Assembly: GCF_900107745.1 (NCBI RefSeq)
Contig: NZ_FNRO01000030.1
Coordinates: 1-58,307 of the forward strand
Source of the DNA: Variovorax sp. YR216
GTDB taxonomy: Bacteria > Pseudomonadota > Gammaproteobacteria > Burkholderiales > Burkholderiaceae_C
Length of the DNA: 58,307 bases
Reading direction: 5' to 3'
Made by a program: the position numbers and the translations under genes. A model generated the notes under the pieces. It saw nothing but the letters and a program-made list of their open reading frames with translations, was not told the DNA's origin and did no database searches. Of the stretch, positions 1-15,132 are shown piece by piece (position 1 is the stretch's first letter; each line of letters opens with the position of its first letter).

Positions 1-150
1 GACAAGGAAATGGTCATGCCCGGCGACAACGTGTCGATCACGGTCAAGCTGATCGCTCCGATCGCCATGGAAGAAGGTCTGCGCTTCGCGATCCGTGAAG
101 GCGGCCGCACCGTGGGCTCGGGCGTCGTGGCCAAGATCCTCGACATCTGA
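1..150 (+). CDS. tuf: Elongation factor Tu, C-terminal end (partial)
   Basis: Only the last 49 codons and the TGA stop are in the window; the 5' part lies off the left edge. The frame reads through the C-terminal beta-barrel domain of EF-Tu, including MVMPGDNVSI and the terminal REGGRTVGSGVV followed by AKILDI. EF-Tu delivers aminoacyl-tRNA to the ribosome as a GTP complex. The tRNA-Trp gene and secE-nusG follow directly, which is the usual order at the second tuf copy in betaproteobacteria. Whether this is tufA or tufB cannot be told from here. Confidence 0.97.
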   Translation, partial: DKEMVMPGDNVSITVKLIAPIAMEEGLRFAIREGGRTVGSGVVAKILDI

Positions 151-164
151 TCTAGGAATCGCGG

Positions 165-240
165 AGGGGTATAGCTCAATTGGCAGAGCGTCGGTCTCCA
201 AAACCGAAGGTTGTAGGTTCGATTCCTACTGCCCCTGCCA
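165..240 (+). tRNA. trnW: tRNA-Trp (anticodon CCA)
   Basis: A 76-nt cloverleaf with the acceptor stem AGGGGTA pairing with TGCCCCT, an anticodon loop CTCCAAA carrying anticodon CCA, the T-loop TTCGATT, and an encoded 3' CCA. It sits 14 nt after the tuf stop codon and is probably processed from the tuf-secE-nusG transcript. A tRNA-Trp between tuf and secE is a common arrangement in proteobacteria. Confidence 0.97.
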
Positions 241-258
241 CCTGAGGGTGGTCCCAAA

Positions 259-283
259 AAGCCCGTCATGCCCTGACGGGCTT
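259..283. terminator. GC-rich hairpin between tRNA-Trp and secE
   Basis: A perfect inverted repeat AAGCCCGTCA / TGACGGGCTT with a 5-nt loop. There is no T-run after it on the plus strand. A run of A precedes it, so on the minus strand it reads as hairpin plus T-run. For plus-strand transcription it is more likely a processing or partial attenuation hairpin between the tRNA and secE. Confidence 0.4.
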
Positions 284-342
284 CGGCGTCTCAGAAGACG
301 CATTGAAATGGAAGCCGAGAGGCTTCAGGAATAGTGCCCAAG

Positions 343-726
343 ATGGCTTCTTCTCAAATCGAAACCGTAAGCACCAGTGCTGACAAGGCCAAGCTGGCGA
401 CGGCTGTCGTCCTGGTCGTGGCTGCCATTGCTGCGTTCTATCTGCTGACCCGCCAGGGTCCGGTGGTGCAGTGGGGCGCCTTGCTGGTGGGGCTTGCTGC
501 CGCCGTCGGGGTGTTTGCGAGTTCTGAGAGTGGCCGTCAGCTGTTGGCGTTCGGCCGCGACTCCTGGCGTGAAGTCAAGAAGGTTGTCTGGCCGACTCGC
601 AAAGAGGCGATCCAGATGACGGCGTACGTGTTTGCCTTCGTGGCGATCATGTCGATCTTCCTTTGGCTCACCGACAAGACGCTCGAATGGGTGTTTTTTG
701 ATCTCATTCTGGGCTGGAGAAAGTAA
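343..726 (+). CDS. secE: Preprotein translocase subunit SecE
   Basis: SecE is the small essential subunit of the SecYEG channel in the inner membrane. The 127-residue product has the three-helix layout of the E. coli type: two N-terminal hydrophobic segments (about residues 15-34 and 43-60), then the conserved amphipathic stretch WREVKKVVWPTRKEA, then a C-terminal membrane helix. I chose the ATG at 343. A GTG at 334 in frame would add three residues but lies only 3 nt from the AGGA at 327-330. The stop overlaps the nusG start (TAATG), so the two are translationally coupled. Confidence 0.95.
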   Translation: MASSQIETVSTSADKAKLATAVVLVVAAIAAFYLLTRQGPVVQWGALLVGLAAAVGVFASSESGRQLLAFGRDSWREVKKVVWPTRKEAIQMTAYVFAFVAIMSIFLWLTDKTLEWVFFDLILGWRK

Positions 727-1322
727 TGACTGACGACGCCATCGACGTTGCGCCGGAGGGTGGGCATGTGCTGGCTCCGGCCGCCAATCCTGACTTCCGC
801 TGGTATGTAGTGCACGCATACTCCGGCATGGAAAAGGCCGTGGAGCGAAACATCACGGAGCGCATCACGCGCGCCGGGATGCAGGACAAGTTTGGCCGGA
901 TCCTCGTCCCGACTGAAGAAGTGGTCGAGGTCAAGAACGGGCAGAAGCGTACGACCGAGCGCCGCTTCTTCCCGGGTTACGTTCTGGTCGAAATGATCAT
1001 GGACGACGAGAGTTGGCATCTCGTGAAGCACACCAACAAGGTGACGGGCTTCGTCGGTGGCGCGAAGAATCGCCCCGCCCCGATTTCGCAGAAGGAAGTC
1101 GAGGACATCGTCAGCCAGATGCAGCAGGGTACCGAGAAGCCGCGCCACAAGGTCGAATTCGTCGTGGGCGAATTCGTGCGCGTCAAGGAAGGTCCGTTCA
1201 CCGACTTCAACGGCACCGTCGAGGAAGTCAACTACGAGAAGAACAAGGTTCGCGTGTCGGTCATGATCTTCGGTCGCGCCACGCCGGTCGAGCTCGAGTT
1301 CGCGCAGGTCGAAAAGACATAA
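726..1322 (+). CDS. nusG: Transcription termination/antitermination protein NusG
   Basis: NusG binds RNA polymerase, suppresses pausing, and links it to Rho or to the ribosome. The 198-residue protein starts with a short acidic extension, then the NGN domain beginning at WYVVHAYSGMEKAVE, with FFPGYVLVEM near residue 83. The C-terminal KOW domain carries VGEFVRVKEGPFTDFNGTVE. Its ATG overlaps the secE stop by one base. A strong terminator 11 nt downstream separates it from the ribosomal protein genes, so secE-nusG form their own unit. Confidence 0.98.
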   Translation: MTDDAIDVAPEGGHVLAPAANPDFRWYVVHAYSGMEKAVERNITERITRAGMQDKFGRILVPTEEVVEVKNGQKRTTERRFFPGYVLVEMIMDDESWHLVKHTNKVTGFVGGAKNRPAPISQKEVEDIVSQMQQGTEKPRHKVEFVVGEFVRVKEGPFTDFNGTVEEVNYEKNKVRVSVMIFGRATPVELEFAQVEKT

Positions 1323-1333
1323 GCAAGTAAAGA

Positions 1334-1365
1334 CAAGGCCAGGCGCCCTGGCCTTGAACTTTTTT
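1334..1365 (+). terminator. Rho-independent terminator after nusG
   Basis: A perfect 10-bp stem CAAGGCCAGG / CCTGGCCTTG with a 3-nt loop, followed after AAC by six T residues. It ends the tuf-trnW-secE-nusG transcript and implies that rplK has its own promoter in 1366-1473, although I could not pick a convincing -35/-10 pair there. Confidence 0.9.
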
Positions 1366-1473
1366 CGGTTCACGTCCCTCCGACTCGGCGTGAATTCAGG
1401 TTGGAAAGAGTCGTCAACCCCGGGGAGCTGAGGCCGAGACGGCCAAGGCGTCAATACCCGCAAGGAGAAAAGC

Positions 1474-1905
1474 ATGGCGAAAAAAATCGTCGGCTTCATC
1501 AAGCTGCAAGTGCCAGCTGGTAAGGCCAATCCGTCACCGCCAATCGGTCCCGCTCTGGGCCAGCGCGGTCTGAACATCATGGAATTCTGCAAGGCGTTCA
1601 ACGCGCAGACCCAAGGCGTCGAGCCGGGTCTGCCGCTGCCGGTGGTCATCACCGCGTTCGCCGACAAGAGCTTCACCTTCATCATCAAGACGCCGCCGGC
1701 GATCACGTTGATCAAGAAGGCGATCAAGCTCGAGAAGGGTTCCGCACGTCCGCACACCGACAAGGTCGGCAAGATCACGCGCGCACAGCTCGAAGAAATC
1801 GCCAAGACCAAGATGAAGGACCTGACCGCGGCCGACCTGGACGCAGCGGTTCGCACCATCGCCGGTTCGGCCCGCTCGATGGGCGTGAATGTGGAGGGCG
1901 TGTAA
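1474..1905 (+). CDS. rplK: 50S ribosomal protein L11
   Basis: L11 is part of the GTPase-associated centre of the large subunit and is needed for RelA-dependent stringent signalling. The 143-residue product has the usual length and carries the N-terminal KLQVPAGKANPSPPIGPALG and the C-terminal RNA-binding domain ending GSARSMGVNVEGV. A clear Shine-Dalgarno AAGGAG lies 7 nt before the ATG. The stop abuts the rplA start directly. Confidence 0.98.
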   Translation: MAKKIVGFIKLQVPAGKANPSPPIGPALGQRGLNIMEFCKAFNAQTQGVEPGLPLPVVITAFADKSFTFIIKTPPAITLIKKAIKLEKGSARPHTDKVGKITRAQLEEIAKTKMKDLTAADLDAAVRTIAGSARSMGVNVEGV

Positions 1906-2604
1906 ATGGCCAAGATCACCAAGAAGCAAAAGGCCCTCGCAGGCAAGGTCGACAGCAACAAGCTCTATGCGCTGGCTGACGCGCTCGGCATCGTGAAGGA
2001 AGCCGCGACGGCGAAATTCGACGAGTCGATCGACGTCGCGGTGCAACTCGGCATCGACGCCAAGAAGTCCGACCAGGTGGTGCGTGGCGCGGTCGTGATG
2101 CCGAACGGCACCGGCAAGACCAAGCGCGTCGCCGTGTTCGCTCAGGGCGCCAAGGCCGAGGAAGCCAAGGCTGCCGGCGCCGACATCGTCGGCATGGACG
2201 ACCTCGCCGCACAGGTGAAGGCCGGTGACATGCCCTTCGACGTCGTGATTGCCGCACCTGACGCCATGCGCGTCGTCGGTACCCTGGGTCAGATCCTGGG
2301 TCCGCGCGGTCTCATGCCGAACCCGAAGGTCGGTACCGTCACGCCCGACGTCGCCACCGCGGTCAAGAACGCGAAGGCCGGCCAGGTGCAGTTCCGTGTC
2401 GACAAGGCCGGGATCATCCACGGCACGATTGGCCGCCGTTCGTTCGAGAACGACAAGCTGCAAGGCAATCTCGCGGCGCTGATCGAAGCGCTGGTCAAGG
2501 CCAAGCCGGCATCGAGCAAGGGTGTGTACCTGCGCAAGGTTGCGGTGTCTTCGACGATGGGTGTGGGTGTCCGCGTGGACACGCAGACCATCGCCCAGGG
2601 CTGA
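1906..2604 (+). CDS. rplA: 50S ribosomal protein L1
   Basis: L1 forms the mobile stalk at the ribosomal E site and represses its own operon by binding mRNA near rplK. The 232-residue protein contains the L1 signature around ILGPRGLMPNPKVGTV and the C-terminal stretch YLRKVAVSSTMGVGVRVD. It begins immediately after the rplK stop with no gap, which suggests translational coupling and L1 autoregulation of both genes. Confidence 0.98.
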   Translation: MAKITKKQKALAGKVDSNKLYALADALGIVKEAATAKFDESIDVAVQLGIDAKKSDQVVRGAVVMPNGTGKTKRVAVFAQGAKAEEAKAAGADIVGMDDLAAQVKAGDMPFDVVIAAPDAMRVVGTLGQILGPRGLMPNPKVGTVTPDVATAVKNAKAGQVQFRVDKAGIIHGTIGRRSFENDKLQGNLAALIEALVKAKPASSKGVYLRKVAVSSTMGVGVRVDTQTIAQG

Positions 2605-2853
2605 TGTGAATTTGCCTGGCGACCCGTCAAAAGGTCGTCGGGCGATGTGGTGGGTCGAAGCTGCTTCAGGCGGCTTCGGGCCATCCAAGACCGCTGGCGT
2701 ACAGGATTGCCTGTACTTAATCGCTTCACTCGGTGTAGCGGCCAGCGCAGATGGCGATCCCGCTGCAAAGGAACTCGTTTCCCGAACAGTTGGTCGCTGC
2801 ATGAAGCGCGTTCCGAGACTCCGGTCGAGGGGCGCATTGAAAAGGAGTAGACC
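2605..2853 (+). promoter_or_regulatory. rplJ leader with L10(L12)4-type mRNA hairpin
   Basis: A 249-nt untranslated region precedes rplJ. A stem CGCTGGC (2692-2698) / GCCAGCG (2741-2747) encloses a second stem GTACAGG (2699-2705) / CCTGTAC (2710-2716), and the two stack end to end. A long structured rplJ leader that binds the L10-L12 complex and shuts off rplJL translation is well known in bacteria. The assignment here rests on position and on the two stems; I did not verify the kink-turn. Confidence 0.7.
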
Positions 2854-3387
2854 TTGAGTCTGAATCGCAGTGAGAAAGAAGCGGTCATCAATGAAGTGAC
2901 CAGCCTCGCCGCAAAAGCTCAAACGCTCGTGATGGCGGAATACCGTGGCATCACGGTCGCCGATATGACCAAACTGCGCACCGAAGCGCGCAGCAAGGGT
3001 GTGAGCCTCAGCGTGTTGAAGAACACGCTGGCCCGCCGTGCTGTCGCTGGAAGCGCATTCGAGGTCGTCGGTGACCAGATGACCGGTCCGCTGATCTATG
3101 GCTTCTCCGAAGACGCCGTGGCTGCCGCGAAGGTGGTGGCCGATTTCGCGAAGACCAACGACAAGTTGGTGATTCGCGGTGGCGCATTCGGTGGCAAGGC
3201 CCTGGACGTCGACGGCGTGAAGCAACTGGCCAACATTCCTTCCAAGGAAGTGTTGCTGGCACAGCTGCTGGGCTTGATGCAATCCCCGATCTCGCGCACG
3301 GCCCGTGTCCTGGCCGCGCTCGCCGAGAAGCGTGGTGGTGGCGAAGCACCGGCGGAAGCTCCCGCCGCAGAAGCGCAGGCCGCCTGA
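2854..3387 (+). CDS. rplJ: 50S ribosomal protein L10
   Basis: L10 anchors the L7/L12 dimers to the ribosomal stalk base. The 177-residue product begins SLNRSEKEAVINEV with the conserved rRNA-binding segment MAEYRGITVADMTKLR. It ends in an Ala/Glu-rich tail (residues about 160-177) that would hold the L12-binding helix. The start is TTG, fixed by a strong Shine-Dalgarno AAAGGAG 6 nt upstream and by homology; no in-frame ATG fits. The weak start codon agrees with tight translational control through the structured leader. Confidence 0.97.
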   Translation: MSLNRSEKEAVINEVTSLAAKAQTLVMAEYRGITVADMTKLRTEARSKGVSLSVLKNTLARRAVAGSAFEVVGDQMTGPLIYGFSEDAVAAAKVVADFAKTNDKLVIRGGAFGGKALDVDGVKQLANIPSKEVLLAQLLGLMQSPISRTARVLAALAEKRGGGEAPAEAPAAEAQAA

Positions 3388-3430
3388 GCCTTGCGTTTGA
3401 AAAATTCAACCCAATTGTTAGGAAACAAAA

Positions 3431-3805
<375 letters not shown>

Positions 3806-3815
3806 TTCAGTCTCC

Positions 3816-3849
3816 CTGGAGGGCTGGAGTGTGCCGAAAGGCCCTCCAG
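3816..3849 (+). terminator. Attenuator-like hairpin between rplL and rpoB
   Basis: A 9-bp perfect stem CTGGAGGGC / GCCCTCCAG with a 16-nt loop just after rplL, followed by only a short T-run. A partial terminator or processing site in this gap is known from other proteobacteria, where it lets ribosomal proteins be made in excess over RNA polymerase subunits. The rest of 3806-4054 shows no gene. Confidence 0.6.
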
Positions 3850-4054
3850 CCTTTGCCGCTTTCAGAGCGCACTCAAAAGTCGCCTTCCCCCAGCGATTTT
3901 TGAGTGTCTTCTGACCCCGACTACAGAAGACCCCTTGGTTCGGGTGATGTGCAACGCATCACTGTCCGCCAACGGCTGGTAGTGGCCAGCCGCCAAGCAG
4001 CGGCGCGAAAGCGCGGCTGACAAGTCGCTGAAGATCTCAAGCACCGGAGCTCTC

Positions 4055-8179
<4,125 letters not shown>

Positions 8180-8200
8180 TCGAAAAGGGGAAAGAGTCTT

Positions 8201-12436
<4,236 letters not shown>

Positions 12437-12474
12437 GCGGTAGTAGCATCGCCGGTCATGACCGGTCCCCAACT

Positions 12475-12507
12475 GCCCCCTTTCCGCCCGCGGATCGGGG
12501 GCTTTTT
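12475..12507 (+). terminator. Rho-independent terminator after rpoC
   Basis: Nested stem GCCCCC / GGGGGC with an inner TCCGC / GCGGA stem and CC loop, followed by TTTTT. It closes the rplK-rpoC operon. Confidence 0.9.
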
Positions 12508-12523
12508 ATTGGGTGCGCACTAG

Positions 12524-13114
12524 ATGCCGGACATGCCTGAATCCCTGCCCTACTGGATTGCCGGTGCGATCGCGCTGTTCTGGTTCGTGGGCGCCTACAA
12601 CCGGCTGATGCGCCTGCGCTCGGCCGCGCTGCAGGCGTATGCGGTGCTCGACGCGGCGCTGGTCCGGCAGCTCGACTTCGTGCTCGCCCGTGTGGCCGAG
12701 GAGGAGCCGTCCGCCACGCCGCTCGAGTCGCCAAGCGCTTCGGTGCGGGCTGCGGCGAACCAGCTCTCCACGCTGCTCGCTGCCACGCGCCTCAGGCCAT
12801 TGAACCCTGCGGGCATGGCGGCGATGAGCACGGCGATGCACGTCATGCTCGCGGCCTGGCAGCGCCTCCATCCCGATGCGGTGGTCAGCTTCGACGCTGA
12901 CGGAACCCTGTCGCGGCCCGCGTCGCTCGAGGGTCACGGGGAAGGCGCCGAAGTCTCGATACCCATCGCCTGGCCGGAACCGTCGGCGGCCGCGGAGATG
13001 GCCCGGGCGCAATTCAATCTCGCCGTGACCCAATACAACGCCGCAATCGCCGACTTTCCGGCGGTGCTGGTGGCGTGGATCATGCAGCTCAAGGCAGCGG
13101 CCCCGCTGCGCTGA
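12524..13114 (+). CDS. LemA-family-like membrane protein
   Basis: A 196-residue protein with one N-terminal membrane segment (about residues 9-24, WIAGAIALFWFVGAYNRL) followed by a helical domain. The pattern YNRLMRLRSAALQAYAVLD early and the late stretch FNLAVTQYNAAIADFPAVLV resemble the LemA family, whose members span the membrane once and are of uncertain function. The family match is by eye, and this member looks shorter in the middle than typical ones. It begins 17 nt after the rpoC terminator and is followed by rsmB after 13 nt, so it probably leads the rsmB-ntrY transcript. Confidence 0.65.
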   Translation: MPDMPESLPYWIAGAIALFWFVGAYNRLMRLRSAALQAYAVLDAALVRQLDFVLARVAEEEPSATPLESPSASVRAAANQLSTLLAATRLRPLNPAGMAAMSTAMHVMLAAWQRLHPDAVVSFDADGTLSRPASLEGHGEGAEVSIPIAWPEPSAAAEMARAQFNLAVTQYNAAIADFPAVLVAWIMQLKAAAPLR

Positions 13115-13127
13115 TCCCCAGTGTTGC

Positions 13128-14513
13128 GTGGCTGACGCATCACCCAATTACCATCGACCCGATTTGCCAGACCTTTCCCATCCCAATTCTGTTTCGCCGC
13201 CTCTGTGGCGCCAGCTGCACTTGACCGCCGCCGCGCTGGCTTCGATCCGCGCGGGGGTTTCGGGCTCCGTCGCATTCGAAGCGGTGGAGCCTTCGCTGCG
13301 GCCGGGCGTCCAGGCCCTGGGCTTCCAGGCGCTGCGCTGGCTCGGCCGCGCCGAGGCGCTGCGTCGCCAGCTTGCCAAGCGCACGCCGCCCCCCGCGGCG
13401 GACGCGCTGCTCTGCACCGCGCTCGCGCTCGCGTGGGACGCGGCGCGCTCGCCCTACGAGCCGTTCACCCTGGTCGACCAGGCCGTCGAAGCGGCCAAGC
13501 GCAATCCGGAAACCCGCGCGCAGGCGAGCTTCATCAATGCCTGCCTGCGGCGCTTCCTCCGGGACCGCGAAGAGCTGATCGCCACAACGGATCGTGAGCC
13601 GGTCGCGCAGTGGAACCACCCCCGCTGGTGGATCGAGCGCCTGAAGCGCGACCACCCGCGCGATTGGCAGCGTGTGCTCACTGCCAACAATTCGCAGGCG
13701 CCAATGACCCTTCGCGTCAACCTCCGCAAGGGCAGCGTCGACGGCTATCTCCACAAGTTGACCGCCGCTGGCCTGCAAGGCTTTCCTGTCGGCGAAAGCG
13801 GCATTCAGTTGGCACGTGCGCGGCCGGTGCAGCAGCTCCCTGGGTTTGCCGACGGCGAATGCTCGGTGCAGGACGCCGCGGCGCAGATCGCCGCGCCGCT
13901 TCTGATGGCCGGTCTTCGCGCTGGCGGCGCACCGCTTCGCGTGCTGGATGCCTGCGCAGCGCCCGGTGGCAAGACGGCGCATCTCCTCGAAACGGCCGCT
14001 CCCGGCGACATCGAAGTCACCGCGCTCGAGGTTGATCCGGCGCGCAGCCGGCGCATCGATGAAACCCTCGCGAGGCTTGGCATGCGCGCCAAGGTGGTGG
14101 TGGCCGATGCCTCCCGGCCGGCCGAATGGTGGGACGGCGTGCCCTTCGACGCCATTTTGCTCGACGCCCCGTGCACGGCCTCCGGGATCGTCCGGCGCCA
14201 TCCTGACGTGCGATGGCTGCGCCGCGAGAGCGATGTCGAACAGCTGGCGCTCGAGCAAGCCATGCTGCTGCAGGCGCTCTGGCCCCTGGTCCGTCCGGGC
14301 GGCCGCCTGCTGTATTGCACCTGCTCGGTGTTTAAGGAAGAAGGCGTGCACCAAATCGAGGCGTTCTTTGCACGCAACAAAGACGGCCGTTTACTGCCTT
14401 CGCCGGGTCATTTGCTGCCTCAAATCGGGGTAAACGCGCGTGGGCTCCCGGACAATCCGTTGGGTGATCACGACGGTTTCTTCTTCGCCCTGCTGGAAAA
14501 ACAGAAGGGCTGA
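13128..14513 (+). CDS. rsmB: 16S rRNA (cytosine-967 C5)-methyltransferase RsmB
   Basis: Methylates C967 of 16S rRNA with S-adenosylmethionine. The 461-residue protein has an N-terminal NusB-like RNA-binding domain (about residues 20-165) and a C-terminal Rossmann methyltransferase domain. Motif I is VLDACAAPGGKTAHLLE, motif IV LDAPCTASG carries one conserved cysteine, and motif VI LLYCTCSVFKEEG carries the catalytic cysteine. The GTG at 13128 is the best start; the ribosome-binding site is poor, so the first few residues are uncertain. The 3' end overlaps the following reading frame if that gene starts early. Confidence 0.93.
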   Translation: MADASPNYHRPDLPDLSHPNSVSPPLWRQLHLTAAALASIRAGVSGSVAFEAVEPSLRPGVQALGFQALRWLGRAEALRRQLAKRTPPPAADALLCTALALAWDAARSPYEPFTLVDQAVEAAKRNPETRAQASFINACLRRFLRDREELIATTDREPVAQWNHPRWWIERLKRDHPRDWQRVLTANNSQAPMTLRVNLRKGSVDGYLHKLTAAGLQGFPVGESGIQLARARPVQQLPGFADGECSVQDAAAQIAAPLLMAGLRAGGAPLRVLDACAAPGGKTAHLLETAAPGDIEVTALEVDPARSRRIDETLARLGMRAKVVVADASRPAEWWDGVPFDAILLDAPCTASGIVRRHPDVRWLRRESDVEQLALEQAMLLQALWPLVRPGGRLLYCTCSVFKEEGVHQIEAFFARNKDGRLLPSPGHLLPQIGVNARGLPDNPLGDHDGFFFALLEKQKG

Positions 14514-15132
14514 CCGATGCTTCCCGGCCCGACTGGCCGTGCTGCTTGTGGTCGCCTGGTGTCTCGCGTGGTTCCCCGGCGCCGTGAAAGCCGACGCGCA
14601 TGGCGCATCCGTCACCCAAATGCGGCTCGAGCAGGCAGACGACGGGATCTACCTCAGCGCCCAGGTCCAGTTCGAACTGCCGACGCTGGTCGAGGAGGTG
14701 CTGGAGAAGGGCATCGCCATCTATTTCGTCGCCGAGGCCGAGGTCTACCGCGAACGCTGGTATTGGACTGACCTTAAAGTCGCACAAGCCGTGCGGCACA
14801 TGCGACTCGCCTACCAGCCGCTCAGCCGGCGGTGGCGTCTCAACGTGTCGCCCGTACCCATCACCAATGCCGGGTTCGGCGTTTCGCTGAACCAGAACTT
14901 CGACACCCTCGCCGACGCCCTCGATGGGGTGCGGCGGGTTGGGCGGATGCGGCTGGGCGATCTGTCCGATATCGGCGACGCGCAGGAGCATCCGGTGACG
15001 TTCCGCTTCCGCCTCGACACCTCGCAACTGCCGCGGCCGTTCCAGTTCCAGATCGGTGGCCTCGGGGGCCAGCCCGACTGGAACATCTCCATCGAGAAGA
15101 GCGCCCGCCTGCCGCTGGAGAAGGCGAAGTGA
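14440..15132 (+). CDS. DUF4390 domain protein, exported
   Basis: An uncharacterised family commonly found just upstream of an NtrY-type kinase in Burkholderiales. The reading frame could start at GTG 14440 (230 residues, overlapping rsmB by 74 nt, with GGGGT upstream) or at GTG 14539. The latter gives a clean signal peptide MLLVVAWCLAWFPGAVKADA and a mature domain with QVQFELPTLVEEVLEKGIAI and RERWYWTD. I list the longer form but consider the later start quite possible. The stop overlaps the kinase start (GTGA), so this protein is made together with the kinase and may work with it in the periplasm; that last point is inference. Confidence 0.75.
   Translation: MGSRTIRWVITTVSSSPCWKNRRADRCFPARLAVLLVVAWCLAWFPGAVKADAHGASVTQMRLEQADDGIYLSAQVQFELPTLVEEVLEKGIAIYFVAEAEVYRERWYWTDLKVAQAVRHMRLAYQPLSRRWRLNVSPVPITNAGFGVSLNQNFDTLADALDGVRRVGRMRLGDLSDIGDAQEHPVTFRFRLDTSQLPRPFQFQIGGLGGQPDWNISIEKSARLPLEKAK

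Noticed and set aside
2522..2857. Open frames in the L10 leader
   Set aside because: They lack homology and ribosome-binding sites and cover the structured leader; no peptide is supported.
14832..15128. Upstream extension of the NtrY-like kinase to an 873-codon frame
   Set aside because: The added part overlaps the DUF4390 gene and has no coding character; GTG 15129 gives a normal cytoplasmic N terminus before the first helix.
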